DNA of 8,507 bases from Alphaproteobacteria bacterium (GCA_947497675.1 CANMHY010000020.1:1-8507); one strand, 5' to 3'. Positions 1-7,173 are shown, numbered from the stretch's first letter. A program made the numbers and translations. Notes: generated by a model from the letters alone, not told the origin.

Positions 1-105
1 ATGCCTTTTGTTGTTTTTTTGAAAAGGGAAGAAAAAGAAAATGTCATAAAGAAGTTGTCCTGGTGTGACCTTCAAAAATCTTTTTTTAAACTTCCCTTTT
101 CTTAA
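1..105 (+). CDS. Possible C-terminal tail of a gene entering from the left edge
   Basis: The first plus-strand frame is open from the window edge to a TAA at 103-105, which gives 34 codons. It begins with ATG at base 1, but that may be chance. The encoded segment is basic and Phe/Lys-rich and shows no motif I recognise. It converges with the minus-strand acidic-protein gene, whose stop lies only 13 bases away. It may be the end of a longer gene to the left or just an open stretch of AT-rich DNA. The window cannot settle this, so confidence is low. Confidence 0.2.
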   Translation: MPFVVFLKREEKENVIKKLSWCDLQKSFFKLPFS

Positions 106-117
106 GGTAGAAGAGAG

Positions 118-723
118 CTATTTTAATTCAGAGGTTATTATCGTTCCATCTGGATTTTCTGGAAGATGCGTTAGGAGAAGAGAGTATTCAGACTCTTTTA
201 GGAAGCCTGCATAAAATTCAATATAACGGTCCAAAAGAACAAAAAATCCTAAAACATCTTTTGGAGCAATCATTTTAAATTCATCCACTGCAACATCAAA
301 AAGATCTGGGTCTAAACTAAGGTTTAGACCTTCTTCAAAGTCCTCAATGTCATCCTCATTCTCATCTTCATTTTCGATGTCTTTTTCTTCCTCGGTATCA
401 TCCTCATCGAGGATATCATCCTCAAAATCCTCATCTTCTGACGAGTCTCTGATGGAAAGTTGTGCTAGAAGCTCGAGTTCATCCGTGGTTTCCCAGCTTT
501 TTGCATCTAAAAGGCGACAGTCAATAGAAGTACAAAGAGCGTGAACACGTTTTTGAAAATCAGGTTTTTTCCAAAGATTTACATCGCCCTGGACCTCATC
601 AATGAGGGCTAGAAACGTATCCCAACCTTCTTCGCGTTTGGTTATCTTATCACCAACGTGTGTGTGGACTTTTTCCATAAAGGTAATGAATTCTTCAAAT
701 TCTAATTCTTCTTTAGTCTTCAT
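118..723 (-). CDS. Hypothetical acidic protein, third gene of the hslVU operon
   Basis: This is a 201-residue protein that I do not recognise. Residues 1-90 look folded and mostly helical, with Trp, Cys and mixed charge. Residues about 93-131 are almost entirely Asp/Glu with a few Ser/Ile/Asn, so this part is a disordered acidic linker. Residues 132-201 return to a hydrophobic, aromatic, helix-like segment (around FVLLDRYIEFYAGFLKE). There is no signal peptide, membrane segment or catalytic motif. The start is well supported by GAGGAAA placed six to seven bases before the ATG at 723. The gene begins 60 bases after the hslU stop on the same strand with no terminator between them, so it is probably cotranscribed with hslVU. 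That position suggests, without proving it, a link to proteolysis or protein quality control. The acidic linker is encoded by repetitive GAN codons, which give an open plus-strand shadow frame with no coding meaning. Confidence 0.8.
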   Translation of the reverse strand: MKTKEELEFEEFITFMEKVHTHVGDKITKREEGWDTFLALIDEVQGDVNLWKKPDFQKRVHALCTSIDCRLLDAKSWETTDELELLAQLSIRDSSEDEDFEDDILDEDDTEEEKDIENEDENEDDIEDFEEGLNLSLDPDLFDVAVDEFKMIAPKDVLGFFVLLDRYIEFYAGFLKESEYSLLLTHLPENPDGTIITSELK

Positions 724-783
724 AATATTTCCTCATGTCGTAAGATGTGTTTAAGGGAAAGATAGAAAAGGAGACGTATTTCT

Positions 784-2097
784 TTACAAAATGAACTTTG
801 AAAGATCTTTATTTTTAGCAAGGTTTCCGAGTGTCTTTTGGACAAAATCAGAATCGATAATATATATTGTATCAGGATGATCGGGCGCTGTGAAGCTTAT
901 TTCTTCGAGAAGTTTCTCAAGAAGGGTGTGAAGTCTTCGGGCGCCAATGTTCTCAACATTACTATTAACCTCAGCTGCCAAAAGCGCAATTTCCTCGATC
1001 CCCGTATCTTGAAAGTCAAGTTTTACCTTTTCTGTCTCGAGGAGGGCTGAATATTGGCGAATAAGGCTGGATTCAGGTTCTTTGAGAATTCTAACAAAAT
1101 CTTCTTTTTCAAGGGGCTTTAGCTCGACACGAATGGGAAGCCGTCCTTGAAGCTCGGGGAGAAGATCTGAAGGCTTGGAAATATGAAAGGCCCCTGAAGC
1201 AATAAAAAGAATATGATCGGTCTTAACGGGACCATACTTTGTGGAAACCGTTGTTCCCTCAATGAGAGGAAGAAGGTCTCTTTGGACGCCCTCTCGACTG
1301 ACATCTCCTCCTGTTCGGCCAGATTTACTGGCAATCTTATCAATTTCATCTAAAAAGACAATTCCGGCCTGCTCTGTTCTTGTCACCGCTTCTTTGATCA
1401 TTTTTTCTGAATCGAGGAGCTTTTCACTTTCTTCTTCAATGAGGGCAATTTTTGCCAGTTCAATGGTGAGACGTCGTTTTTTTGTCTTGGGGCCGCCAAA
1501 GGCTTTTCCAAGCGCATCGCTCAAGTTAATCATTCCCATTTGGGCTCCCGGGAGACCTGGAATATCAAAAGTGGGAACGCCTCCATTCGATGTCTCTGTA
1601 AGATCTATTTCAATTTCTTTGGCGTTCAGCTCGCCGCGGTTTAATTTTTCAGTAAATTTTCGGCGCGTTTCTTCTGTTGCATTGGCGCCGACAAGAACAG
1701 ACAGAATTCTCTCATCTGCAAGTTCTTCAGCACGCGTTAAAACTTCTTTGCGCAGTTTTTCCCGTGTCTGAACAATGGAAATCTCGACAAGATCTCGGAT
1801 AATTTGTTCAACGTCTCTGCCAACATACCCAACTTCCGTATATTTCGTCGCCTCGACTTTTATAAAAGGAGCTTGTGCCAGTTTAGAAAGCCGTCGTGCA
1901 ATTTCTGTTTTTCCAACACCCGTTGGTCCAATCATCAGAATATTCTTCGGCAGAACCTCTTCTCGCAAGGTTGGCGAAAGCTGTTGACGCCGCCAGCGGT
2001 TGCGAAGGGCAATGGCAACTGCTTTTTTGGCATCCAACTGACCGACAATATTTCGATCCAACTCTGAAACGATTTCACGGGGGGTAAATGATGTCAT
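784..2097 (-). CDS. hslU: ATP-dependent protease ATPase subunit HslU
   Basis: HslU is the AAA+ unfoldase of the cytoplasmic HslVU (ClpYQ) protease. It unfolds substrates and threads them into HslV. The 437-residue product is close to the roughly 440 usual for the family. Visible motifs are Walker A GPTGVGKT at 57-64, pore loop GYVG at 90-93, the inserted I-domain at about 110-243, Walker B IVFLDEID at 246-253, an ELQGRLPIR segment at 315-323 with a candidate arginine finger, a sensor-2 type GARRL near the C terminus, and the closing LSKFIL. In this family that C-terminal tail docks into HslV and activates it. The start chosen is the ATG at 2097, which gives [10 protein letters not shown] as in homologues. 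A frame extending to an ATG at 2157 would add 20 unrelated residues lying inside hslV. The gene starts one base after the hslV stop (TAA G ATG), so translational coupling is likely. Nothing in it looks damaged. Confidence 0.97.
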   Translation of the reverse strand: MTSFTPREIVSELDRNIVGQLDAKKAVAIALRNRWRRQQLSPTLREEVLPKNILMIGPTGVGKTEIARRLSKLAQAPFIKVEATKYTEVGYVGRDVEQIIRDLVEISIVQTREKLRKEVLTRAEELADERILSVLVGANATEETRRKFTEKLNRGELNAKEIEIDLTETSNGGVPTFDIPGLPGAQMGMINLSDALGKAFGGPKTKKRRLTIELAKIALIEEESEKLLDSEKMIKEAVTRTEQAGIVFLDEIDKIASKSGRTGGDVSREGVQRDLLPLIEGTTVSTKYGPVKTDHILFIASGAFHISKPSDLLPELQGRLPIRVELKPLEKEDFVRILKEPESSLIRQYSALLETEKVKLDFQDTGIEEIALLAAEVNSNVENIGARRLHTLLEKLLEEISFTAPDHPDTIYIIDSDFVQKTLGNLAKNKDLSKFIL

Positions 2098-2098
2098 C

Positions 2099-2659
2099 TT
2101 ATATACTTTCAATCGTAAAATGGGTATTTGTATAGACACAAAGACCCGCTGCAACATTCATTGCTTTTCGGGCAACTCCTTCTGCATCCAGATCCGAATC
2201 AATGCAGGCGCGCGCTGCAGCTAAGGCGTAGGGGCCTCCCGATCCGATGCCAATAATGCCATCTTCAGGTTCTAAAACATCTCCTGTTCCAGTGAGAATA
2301 AAAGAGCTTGTTTTGTCTGCAACGGCCATCATCGCCTCAAGGCGCCTTAAGTATTTGTCTGATCTCCAGTCCTTCGCGAGCTCCACGCAGGCGCGTGCAA
2401 GTTGTCCAGGATACTGTTCTAATTTATGCTCAAGGCGTTCAAAAAGCGTGAGGGCATCGGCAGTTGATCCTGCAAACCCACCAATGACGGAGCCATCTCC
2501 AAGTCTACGGACTTTTTTTGCAGTTGATTTAATTTTGAGGGGGCCTTGAGAGACTTGACCATCTCCTGCAATGACAACGCGTCCGTCTTTACGGACAGCT
2601 AAGATTGTGGTTCCGTGCCATTCAAGGTGGGGGGAAGACCCAAAAGAAAAAGGTGTCAT
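2099..2659 (-). CDS. hslV: ATP-dependent protease proteolytic subunit HslV
   Basis: HslV is the proteasome-like peptidase of the HslVU complex, an N-terminal threonine hydrolase that forms a double hexameric ring and depends on HslU. The product has 186 residues. A 16-residue leader ends in WHG and is followed by [10 protein letters not shown]. Processing would expose Thr17 as nucleophile, as in other alphaproteobacterial HslV proteins with a leader. Asp33 and Lys49 correspond to mature positions 17 and 33, the conserved catalytic partners. [14 protein letters not shown], and [15 protein letters not shown] are further family signatures, and the end (YTNTHFTIE) is typical. The start at 2659 has AGGAG eleven bases upstream. 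It is the first gene of the operon hslV-hslU-acidic protein. No convincing heat-shock (RpoH-type) promoter could be picked out by eye in the 160 bases upstream, so regulation remains open. Confidence 0.97.
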   Translation of the reverse strand: MTPFSFGSSPHLEWHGTTILAVRKDGRVVIAGDGQVSQGPLKIKSTAKKVRRLGDGSVIGGFAGSTADALTLFERLEHKLEQYPGQLARACVELAKDWRSDKYLRRLEAMMAVADKTSSFILTGTGDVLEPEDGIIGIGSGGPYALAAARACIDSDLDAEGVARKAMNVAAGLCVYTNTHFTIESI

Positions 2660-2740
2660 AGATGAAAGAACTCCTGCATGAAAATTTTTTAAACAAAAGA
2701 GAGAAAATATCCCTTTAATATATTCCTTTTTTAGACGATA

Positions 2741-2750
2741 CTCTCGAGAG
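2741..2750. promoter_or_regulatory. Perfect 10-bp palindrome in the divergent hslV/hinT intergenic region
   Basis: CTCTCGAGAG is a perfect palindrome near the middle of the 160-base region between the divergent starts of hslV and hinT. Its position would suit an operator serving one or both genes. However, a 10-bp palindrome can easily arise by chance, it is the only copy noticed, and no promoter elements can be fixed beside it. I report it only as a candidate. Confidence 0.2.
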
Positions 2751-2819
2751 AAACAACAAATTTATTTAAAATGCCCTGCCTCATTGTAAATAGACTCTTA
2801 AAGACAAGGAAATTTTTAG

Positions 2820-3188
2820 ATGAAAAATCTCTCCGTTCCCCTTGAAAATTATAATGATCAAAATATTTTTGCAAGAATCCTGAGAGGTGAAATTCCCTGC
2901 AAAAAAATATATGAAGATTCTTATGCGCTTTCTTTTTATGATGTTTTTCCAAAGGCTGCTGCCCATGCCCTCGTTATTCCAAAGAAGCCTTATATTTGTT
3001 TTAACGACTTTATCAATCAAGCTTCTGATGAGGAGATCTCAGGGTTTTTTAAGGCTGTCGGAAAAACCATCGCGCTTTTAGGTGTTTCAGAAAGAGGATT
3101 CCGTATGGTCTCAAATTCTGGAGAACATGGCGGCCAAGAAGTTACTCATTTCCATGTTCATATTTTAGGGGGTGAAAAGCTCTCTTAA
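2820..3188 (+). CDS. hinT: Histidine triad (HIT) family protein, HinT type
   Basis: This is a small cytoplasmic nucleotide-binding hydrolase. HinT-type members cleave purine nucleoside phosphoramidates and acyl-adenylates, and their cellular role in bacteria is not well fixed. The 122-residue length matches the family. Conserved parts in order are IFARILRGEIPCKKIYED (16-33), the AHALVIPKK strand (48-56), NSGEHGGQEV (99-108) and the histidine triad HFHVHIL at 110-116, with His110, His112 and His114. His114 would be the nucleophile-equivalent of H-x-H-x-H. The CxxC zinc pair found near the start of some HinT proteins is absent (NIFARI instead), which is common. The ATG at 2820 is preceded by AAGGA nine bases upstream. 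It is divergent from hslV and lies 49 bases before the secreted-protein pseudogene, so the two were probably transcribed together. The gene appears intact. Confidence 0.92.
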   Translation: MKNLSVPLENYNDQNIFARILRGEIPCKKIYEDSYALSFYDVFPKAAAHALVIPKKPYICFNDFINQASDEEISGFFKAVGKTIALLGVSERGFRMVSNSGEHGGQEVTHFHVHILGGEKLS

Positions 3189-3237
3189 AAGCAATACGAC
3201 AATTGTATCAACACATACGTTCAGGAAAAAATCAAAA

Positions 3238-3777
3238 ATGTTTCATCCTCATATCAAAAAAATACGTGCCCTTTCCTTTCTCTTCGTTGTTGGAATGCCT
3301 GTCTTTGCCATGGAAGAAGAAGAGAAGGCAGTCCGGGCTGTTTCTCCATCAGGGGTTCATTTAAGAGGTAAAAATATCGATTTTCAAGGTTCTTTAATCT
3401 CTCCTGTACCGTTAAGAATTCAAGATGAGAAAAACTTTAAATCAGATTCTTCTTCACATATTGAAGGTTAAGGAGTTGATGTTCACGGTCAAAATTGTAA
3501 TCTTCAGGGTAAGATTAAGGCCGTCAGAAATATTAGAGTGAGTGGACAAGAGACCGTCATTATTGGAGTTAATTCTTTTCTTGAGGCTGGAGAATCTCTA
3601 GAAATTTATGCCAAGAATATCGAAGTATATGGAACTTTAAGCGTTGGTCATCCTGAGAGTCTTGAGATTTTTTATCATGATGACACTTTAAGAAAGTTGG
3701 AGGGAGGTTTCAGTGCTGAGATTCCTGCCTCAAAAGAGGGGGCCTTTATTGTCATAAGAGGATCTCGTACTTCTTAA
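3238..3777 (+). pseudogene. Secreted beta-repeat protein, interrupted by one in-frame TAA
   Basis: One frame runs from ATG 3238 to TAA 3775-3777 and encodes 178 residues, broken only by a TAA at 3469-3471 (codon 78). The start shown has AGGA eleven bases upstream and a classic Sec signal peptide: basic HIKKIR, a hydrophobic core ALSFLFVVGMP, and cleavage after VFA. An ATG at 3172 in the same frame overlaps hinT and would place 22 extra residues before the signal. After the signal come repeated short beta-strand motifs such as GVHLRGKNIDFQGSL, GVDVHGQNCNLQGKI and SLEIYAKNIEVYGTLSV. These suggest a right-handed beta-helix or stacked-strand surface protein. The same repeat style continues on both sides of the stop, so the two halves clearly belonged to one protein. 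No in-frame ATG follows the stop, and the first in-frame GTG, at 3538, has no good ribosome site. Function unknown. A sequencing error or readthrough is possible, but a nonsense mutation is the simplest reading. Confidence 0.75.
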
Positions 3778-3787
3778 AAAAATCCGT

Positions 3788-4613
3788 CTAATAATTCGGT
3801 CTCATCATCAGCGCAGCGCCTCGAACCTGAAGCGTAACTTCGAGGTTTTTTAAAATGTTTCCCAAGCTTTTGGAGCCCCCAAGCTTTAATTGAAAATCCT
3901 TCATATCCCATTGAAGTCCTTTGGAAGAAACGGTTGCATCGGGGAATCCGAACAAACCAAATTTTGCATCAACGCTGCCTTTAAAAGTAACGGTTTCATC
4001 TTTTACAAATTCGATTATTTCTTGGAGTGTTTCGAGTTGAACTTTATAAGGTCTTCTATAGTGTTCGGCTAAAATTGAATAAGCACCGAAGGAATGATCT
4101 GTCCGTGCGCCGCCAAGAGCATTTACAATTGTTATGGTTCTTGCTCCTTTAAGGGCACAAAATTTGATTCCTTTCTCGAGATCCGTATAATTTTGAGAAA
4201 AAGCTCTTACGTAAGTAATAGTAAGAGGGTTTGGTTGCCAATCGGATCTAAAATCAATGGCGTAATCCTCAAATTGCAAGTCGTCATCTGTCGGGAGTTC
4301 TTTTGACAGAAAATAATGGTTTTCTTGCCTAAAATTAAAAGAATCAAGGGATTCTTCCTTTTCGTGGGTTTCTTGGAGTGAATCAAAATCACCGAGAATG
4401 TAGTGAGGTGTTATTTTTCTTTCATACAAGATGTGTCGCCGCACCATCTAACGCTACGATCGTTTTATGGGGGAGATGTTTTCGAATCACCTCTTCTGCT
4501 TCAAAAAGGCCGTTTGCTATAATCAAAAAGTCATTTACGGCGGTTGCTTTCTAAGAAAGAAAGCAACAGATTACGAAACAGCTTAAAAAATAAATTTTCC
4601 ATTGAGGCGTCAT
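3788..4613 (-). pseudogene. Thiamine pyrophosphokinase-like gene, broken by a nonsense codon and a frameshift
   Basis: Thiamine pyrophosphokinase transfers pyrophosphate from ATP to thiamine to make thiamine diphosphate. The N-terminal part starts at ATG 4613 with AGGAG six bases upstream. It reads a hydrophobic stretch (IYFLSCFVICCFLS), hits TAG at 4551-4553, then continues in frame as KATAVNDFLIIANG and IVALDGAATHL before ending at TGA 4422-4424. The rest lies in the next frame. Joining HL to YERKITPHYILGDFDS by dropping one base near 4425-4430 restores the family pattern. Downstream are GDFDS (4379-4393), NYTDLEKG (start near 4190) and GGARTDH (4094-4114), all thiamine pyrophosphokinase hallmarks. 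The C-terminal SLGNI...VRGAALMM resembles the thiamine-binding domain. The loop between GDFDS and TDLE is longer than usual. An ATG at 4447 gives a 219-residue frame, but it lacks the start of the nucleotide-binding domain. The gene is convergent with the secreted-protein pseudogene, 10 bases apart. Identity is strong; being inactive is likely but inferred. Confidence 0.8.
4543..4567 (-). repeat. 10-bp stem, 5-nt loop hairpin spanning the premature TAG
   Basis: Arms GTTGCTTTCT and AGAAAGCAAC are perfectly complementary around a five-base loop. The hairpin covers codons 17-24 of the thiamine pyrophosphokinase-like reading frame, including the TAG at 4551-4553. No T-run follows on either strand, so it is not an intrinsic terminator. 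It could be chance within coding sequence, or a regulatory hairpin if the 20-codon frame ahead of the TAG acts as a leader peptide. Confidence 0.5.
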
Positions 4614-4619
4614 GGTTTT

Positions 4620-4655
4620 CTCCTAGTATCTTAGTGTCATTGTAACATTTGTCAA
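4620..4655 (-). promoter_or_regulatory. Promoter and ribosome-binding site of the thiamine pyrophosphokinase-like gene
   Basis: Read on the minus strand, a perfect TTGACA (4650-4655) is followed after 16 bases by TAAGAT (4628-4633). An alternative extended -10, TGTTACAAT, lies at 4639-4647. AGGAG (4620-4624) sits six bases before the ATG at 4613. If TAAGAT is the -10, the leader would be only about ten bases, while the extended -10 gives a more usual leader. The well-preserved signals contrast with the broken coding region they serve. Confidence 0.5.
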
Positions 4656-4771
4656 AAAGCGACTTATAAGGGTTTTTCAAGATATTAGGCTAAATTTCCA
4701 GGAAATCCAAGGGTGACCTTTCTAAAAGGTAACAAGTTTCAAATATATTGGACATTTTTTTTCATGTTTAA

Positions 4772-4794
4772 AAAATTAGGAAAAGACTAATTTT
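4772..4794 (-). terminator. Weak AT-rich terminator-like hairpin downstream of cdd
   Basis: AAAATTAG and CTAATTTT form an 8-bp stem with a 7-base loop. On the minus strand the second arm runs into a stretch of T. The stem contains one G-C pair, so it is weak. A second candidate at 4844-4866 (TTATGC/GCATAA, 11-base loop) is followed on the minus strand by CTTTTTC. Either could end cdd transcription. The rest of 4614-4894 shows no convincing gene: a 23-codon plus-strand frame from 4795 has no homology I recognise. Confidence 0.25.
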
Positions 4795-4894
4795 ATGCAC
4801 ATACTATCACACATCATATCCTTGTTAATCAAAACAGAAAAAGTTATGCCGCAGGAAAAAGCATAAAAAAATCTTTCAATGGCGTAAATTTTTT

Positions 4895-5299
4895 TTAAAC
4901 CGACAAAATAAACTGGTAGGACAAGAGCTCTTCAAGAGGGACATCAATATAAGTTGATCCATTGGGGAAAATAACGGGAATATTTTTTCCAAATTCGGCA
5001 ATGACTTGACGACAAGCGCCGCACGGAGATGTGAGATGAGCGCGGGGGACAGACGTAATGGCAACGGATTTTAGACGCATGCCGGGGCCTTCTTTTGCAA
5101 CGGCTGAAAAAACGGCGCTGCGTTCTGCGCAGATGGAAAGACCATAGGAGGCGTTTTCAACATTTGTACCGGTATAAATTTGGTTTGTCTCTGTCAACAG
5201 GGCGCAGCCGACTTTAAATTCTGAGTAAGGAGAGTAAGAGTTAAGCGCAATCTCTTCGGCTTTTTGAATAAGCGTTTGACGCATTTCAGGTGAAATCAT
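4895..5299 (-). CDS. cdd: Cytidine deaminase
   Basis: This enzyme hydrolyses cytidine and deoxycytidine to uridine and deoxyuridine in pyrimidine salvage, in the cytoplasm. At 134 residues it is the short, homotetrameric type. The motifs are clear: SYSPYSEFKVGCAL (21-34), substrate-binding NVENASYG (46-53), the catalytic CAE (Cys57, Glu59) and PCGAC (Cys93, Cys96). Cys57, Cys93 and Cys96 bind zinc and Glu59 is the proton shuttle. The start at 5299 has AAGG about eight bases upstream. The gene lies on the same strand as cspA, with only 85 bases between cspA stop and cdd start. Most of that space is a strong terminator, so cdd must use readthrough or a promoter hidden at the end of cspA. The gene appears intact. 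Confidence 0.96.
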   Translation of the reverse strand: MISPEMRQTLIQKAEEIALNSYSPYSEFKVGCALLTETNQIYTGTNVENASYGLSICAERSAVFSAVAKEGPGMRLKSVAITSVPRAHLTSPCGACRQVIAEFGKNIPVIFPNGSTYIDVPLEELLSYQFILSV

Positions 5300-5332
5300 G
5301 ATGAAACCTTATGGTTAAACGTGAAAAAAGGC

Positions 5333-5377
5333 AAAAAAAAAGGAAAGAGTTTATGTGCTCTTTCCTTTTTCTTTTTT
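5333..5377 (-). terminator. Strong bidirectional intrinsic terminator after cspA
   Basis: AAAAAGGAAAGAG (5337-5349) and CTCTTTCCTTTTT (5358-5370) form a perfect 13-bp stem with an 8-base loop. On the minus strand the stem is followed by an unbroken T-run, ending cspA transcription about 15-50 bases after its stop codon. On the plus strand it is followed by CTTTTTT, so it could also work in the other direction. It is the clearest terminator in the window. Confidence 0.88.
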
Positions 5378-5384
5378 AGATGTT

Positions 5385-5591
5385 TTAGTCAACAGGCTTC
5401 AGATCGACAGCAGATGTCTTTCCTTTTTCTGTTGCAAGTTCATAAGAAATGCTTTGACCCTCATTTAAGGACCGGAGGCCCGCACGCTCAAGGGCGGAAA
5501 TATGAACGAAAACGTCCTTTGATCCATCTTGTGGTTGAATGAAACCGTACCCTTTTGTGGTGTTAAACCATTTAACTGTACCAATCGCCAT
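5385..5591 (-). CDS. cspA: Cold-shock protein, CspA family
   Basis: This is a single cold-shock-domain protein of 68 residues, the usual family size. It binds single-stranded RNA and DNA in the cytoplasm and acts as an RNA chaperone or antiterminator. RNP1 is KGYGFI at 13-18 and RNP2 is VFVHI at 27-31. The N-terminal GTVKWFN and the central [19 protein letters not shown] are textbook family sequence. The start at 5591 has GAGAAG five bases upstream, with AAGG slightly further back. A strong terminator follows. The AT-rich region upstream leaves room for a long 5' untranslated leader, as cold-shock mRNAs often have, but no cold-box motif was recognised. Whether this copy is cold-induced or constitutive cannot be told from the sequence. 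Confidence 0.96.
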   Translation of the reverse strand: MAIGTVKWFNTTKGYGFIQPQDGSKDVFVHISALERAGLRSLNEGQSISYELATEKGKTSAVDLKPVD

Positions 5592-5970
5592 ATTGTCTTC
5601 TCTACCTTAATATTTCGTTAAAAATCCCTAAGGAACCCATTTCCCGAGGACTAAGAGCGCAAAAACACTCAAGTTCTAAACTCTTTAACGCAAAGGAAAT
5701 CTTGCATTTTCTTTAATGTCAAAGCATATATTAGAAACCTTAACTCAAACATACTCCGTTAAAAAAAATAAAACAACTCTTAATTCACTCTTGATCCTTA
5801 TCGCCGGGATAAAAAAGTTTTCTAGTGTGGCTTTTTGAACAGAAAATTAAGAAAAAAAACCTTATTTCTTTACAAAAACCAGGAGTCAACGTATAAAATC
5901 TTAGGCTTTTTAGGACTCTTTCGTTGGGGTTTTAAATTTTTAACAAGATTTTTAACGCATTGGATCTCAT
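5592..5970. other. AT-rich divergent intergenic region between cspA and aatA
   Basis: These 379 bases contain no convincing gene on either strand. The right part carries the aatA promoter. The left part should hold the cspA promoter and leader. A TTGACA at 5717-5722 on the minus strand has no good -10 partner, so no cspA promoter is assigned. A small stem TTATC-GCCGG-GATAA near 5799-5813 is too short to interpret. Confidence 0.6.
5869..5897 (+). promoter_or_regulatory. Sigma70-type promoter of aatA
   Basis: TTTACA (5869-5874) and TATAAA (5892-5897) are separated by exactly 17 bases. Each hexamer matches five of six consensus positions. Transcription would start near 5904, giving a leader of about 66 bases before the aatA ATG. 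No strong Shine-Dalgarno sequence precedes that ATG; GGA about seven bases upstream is the best candidate. Confidence 0.6.
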
Positions 5971-7173
5971 ATGTCTTTTCTTGCGCATCGTTTGAGTATG
6001 ATTAAACCCTCCCCCACCTTTGAAATTTCTGCAAAAGCTGCAGCTTTAAAGGCGGCAGGACAGGATGTTATTGGTCTTGGAGCTGGTGAGCCTGATTTTG
6101 ATACGCCGGCTTTTATAAAAGAAGCCGCCGTCAAGGCACTTGGACGCGGTGAGACAAAATATACCGCTGTCGAAGGAACGCTTTCTTTCAGAAAAGCCAT
6201 TTGCCAAAAATTTTTGACGGAAAATGACCTTGTGTATGATCCTTCGGAAATCATCGTATCCTGTGGGGGGAAGCACGTTATTTTTAATGCAATGATTTCA
6301 ACGTTGAATCCAGGAGATGAGGTTATTATTCCAGCTCCCTATTGGGTATCCTATTTGGACATTGTCCTTTTATTTGGAGCTGTTCCAAAAATTGCTCAAG
6401 CTGGAGAAGAGGATAACTTTAAGATAACACCTGCACTTTTGGAAAAGATGATCACCCCTCAAACAAAGTGGTTGATTTTGAACTCGCCCAGCAATCCAAC
6501 AGGGATGTGTTATGACGAAAATGAACTAAAGGCTCTCGGAGAGGTTTTAAAAAAGCACCCTCATGTTTGGATTTTAAGTGATGATATTTATGAGCATCTT
6601 GTTTTTGATGGCTTAAAATTTAAAACCCTTGCTCAAGTTGTCCCTGAGCTCAAAGAGCGTATCTTAATCGTGAATGGCGTCTCTAAAACCTATGCCATGA
6701 CCGGATGGCGCATTGGCTATGGAGCGGCTCCAAAAGCTCTTATTTCAGCGATGAAGATGGTTCAATCTCAATGCACGTCGAATGCGACTTCTATTGCCCA
6801 AGCAGCGGCTGAAGAAGCTCTTAAAGGAGATCAAAGTTTCTTAAAAGAGTTTCAAGAGATTTTTGAAGAAAGACGTAATCGTGTGGTGGATCTTATAAAT
6901 GACATTCCTTTGCTTTCGTGTCTGAAGCCCCAAGGTGCTTTTTATGTCTATCCTTCTGCAAAAGAGCTCATGGGTAAAAAAACGCCTGCAGGAAAAGTCC
7001 TGACAACAGACTCAGAGATTGCAACCTACTTTCTAGAATCCGTGGGGGTTGCCGTTGTTCCCGGGGAGGCCTTTGGTCTTTCACCTTACTTTCGGATATC
7101 GTATGCCACGTCTTTAGACGTATTGGAAGATGCGTGTGAGAGAATTAAAAAGGCTGTTGAGCAACTTAGTTGA
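5971..7173 (+). CDS. aatA: Aspartate aminotransferase, PLP-dependent (class I)
   Basis: This enzyme reversibly exchanges the amino group between aspartate and 2-oxoglutarate, linking amino-acid metabolism to the citric-acid cycle. Alphaproteobacterial members of this subgroup sometimes also act on prephenate. The product has 400 residues, normal for the family. Visible signatures are GLGAGEPDFDTP near the N terminus, KYTAVEG, PAPYWVSY, NSPSNPTG (Asn175 in SNPTG), LSDDIYEHL with Asp204 and Tyr207 contacting the cofactor, SKTYAMTGWRIGY with the Schiff-base Lys239, and YFRISYA with substrate-carboxylate Arg375. The start MSFLAHRLSMIKPSPT aligns with homologues. The gene has its own promoter, is divergent from cspA and is monocistronic in this window. 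A weak hairpin at 7206-7227 follows it without a T-run. All key residues are present. Confidence 0.96.
   Translation: MSFLAHRLSMIKPSPTFEISAKAAALKAAGQDVIGLGAGEPDFDTPAFIKEAAVKALGRGETKYTAVEGTLSFRKAICQKFLTENDLVYDPSEIIVSCGGKHVIFNAMISTLNPGDEVIIPAPYWVSYLDIVLLFGAVPKIAQAGEEDNFKITPALLEKMITPQTKWLILNSPSNPTGMCYDENELKALGEVLKKHPHVWILSDDIYEHLVFDGLKFKTLAQVVPELKERILIVNGVSKTYAMTGWRIGYGAAPKALISAMKMVQSQCTSNATSIAQAAAEEALKGDQSFLKEFQEIFEERRNRVVDLINDIPLLSCLKPQGAFYVYPSAKELMGKKTPAGKVLTTDSEIATYFLESVGVAVVPGEAFGLSPYFRISYATSLDVLEDACERIKKAVEQLS

Noticed and set aside
21..101. 11-bp inverted repeat GAAAAGGGAAG / CTTCCCTTTTC with a 59-base spacer, considered as a terminator
   Set aside because: The loop is too long and no T-run follows on either strand. 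A purine-rich match of this size may be chance.
347..544. Ser-rich plus-strand ORF opposite the acidic protein
   Set aside because: It is the antisense reading of the GAN-codon acidic linker and has no independent ribosome site or family signature.
2098..2157. Upstream extension of hslU to an ATG at 2157
   Set aside because: The added 20 residues are unlike any HslU and lie inside hslV. The ATG at 2097 gives the conserved N terminus.
3172..3237. ATG at 3172 as start of the secreted protein
   Set aside because: It overlaps the end of hinT and would place 22 residues before a well-formed signal peptide. ATG 3238 has its own AGGA.
4708..4730. Small hairpin ACCTTT-CTA-AAAGGT
   Set aside because: It has a six-base stem with no following T-run and no linked gene end, so there is no support for a function.
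4795..4866. 23-codon plus-strand ORF in the cdd downstream region
   Set aside because: It has poor ribosome-site spacing, no recognised family, and sits in AT-rich sequence where short open frames are expected.
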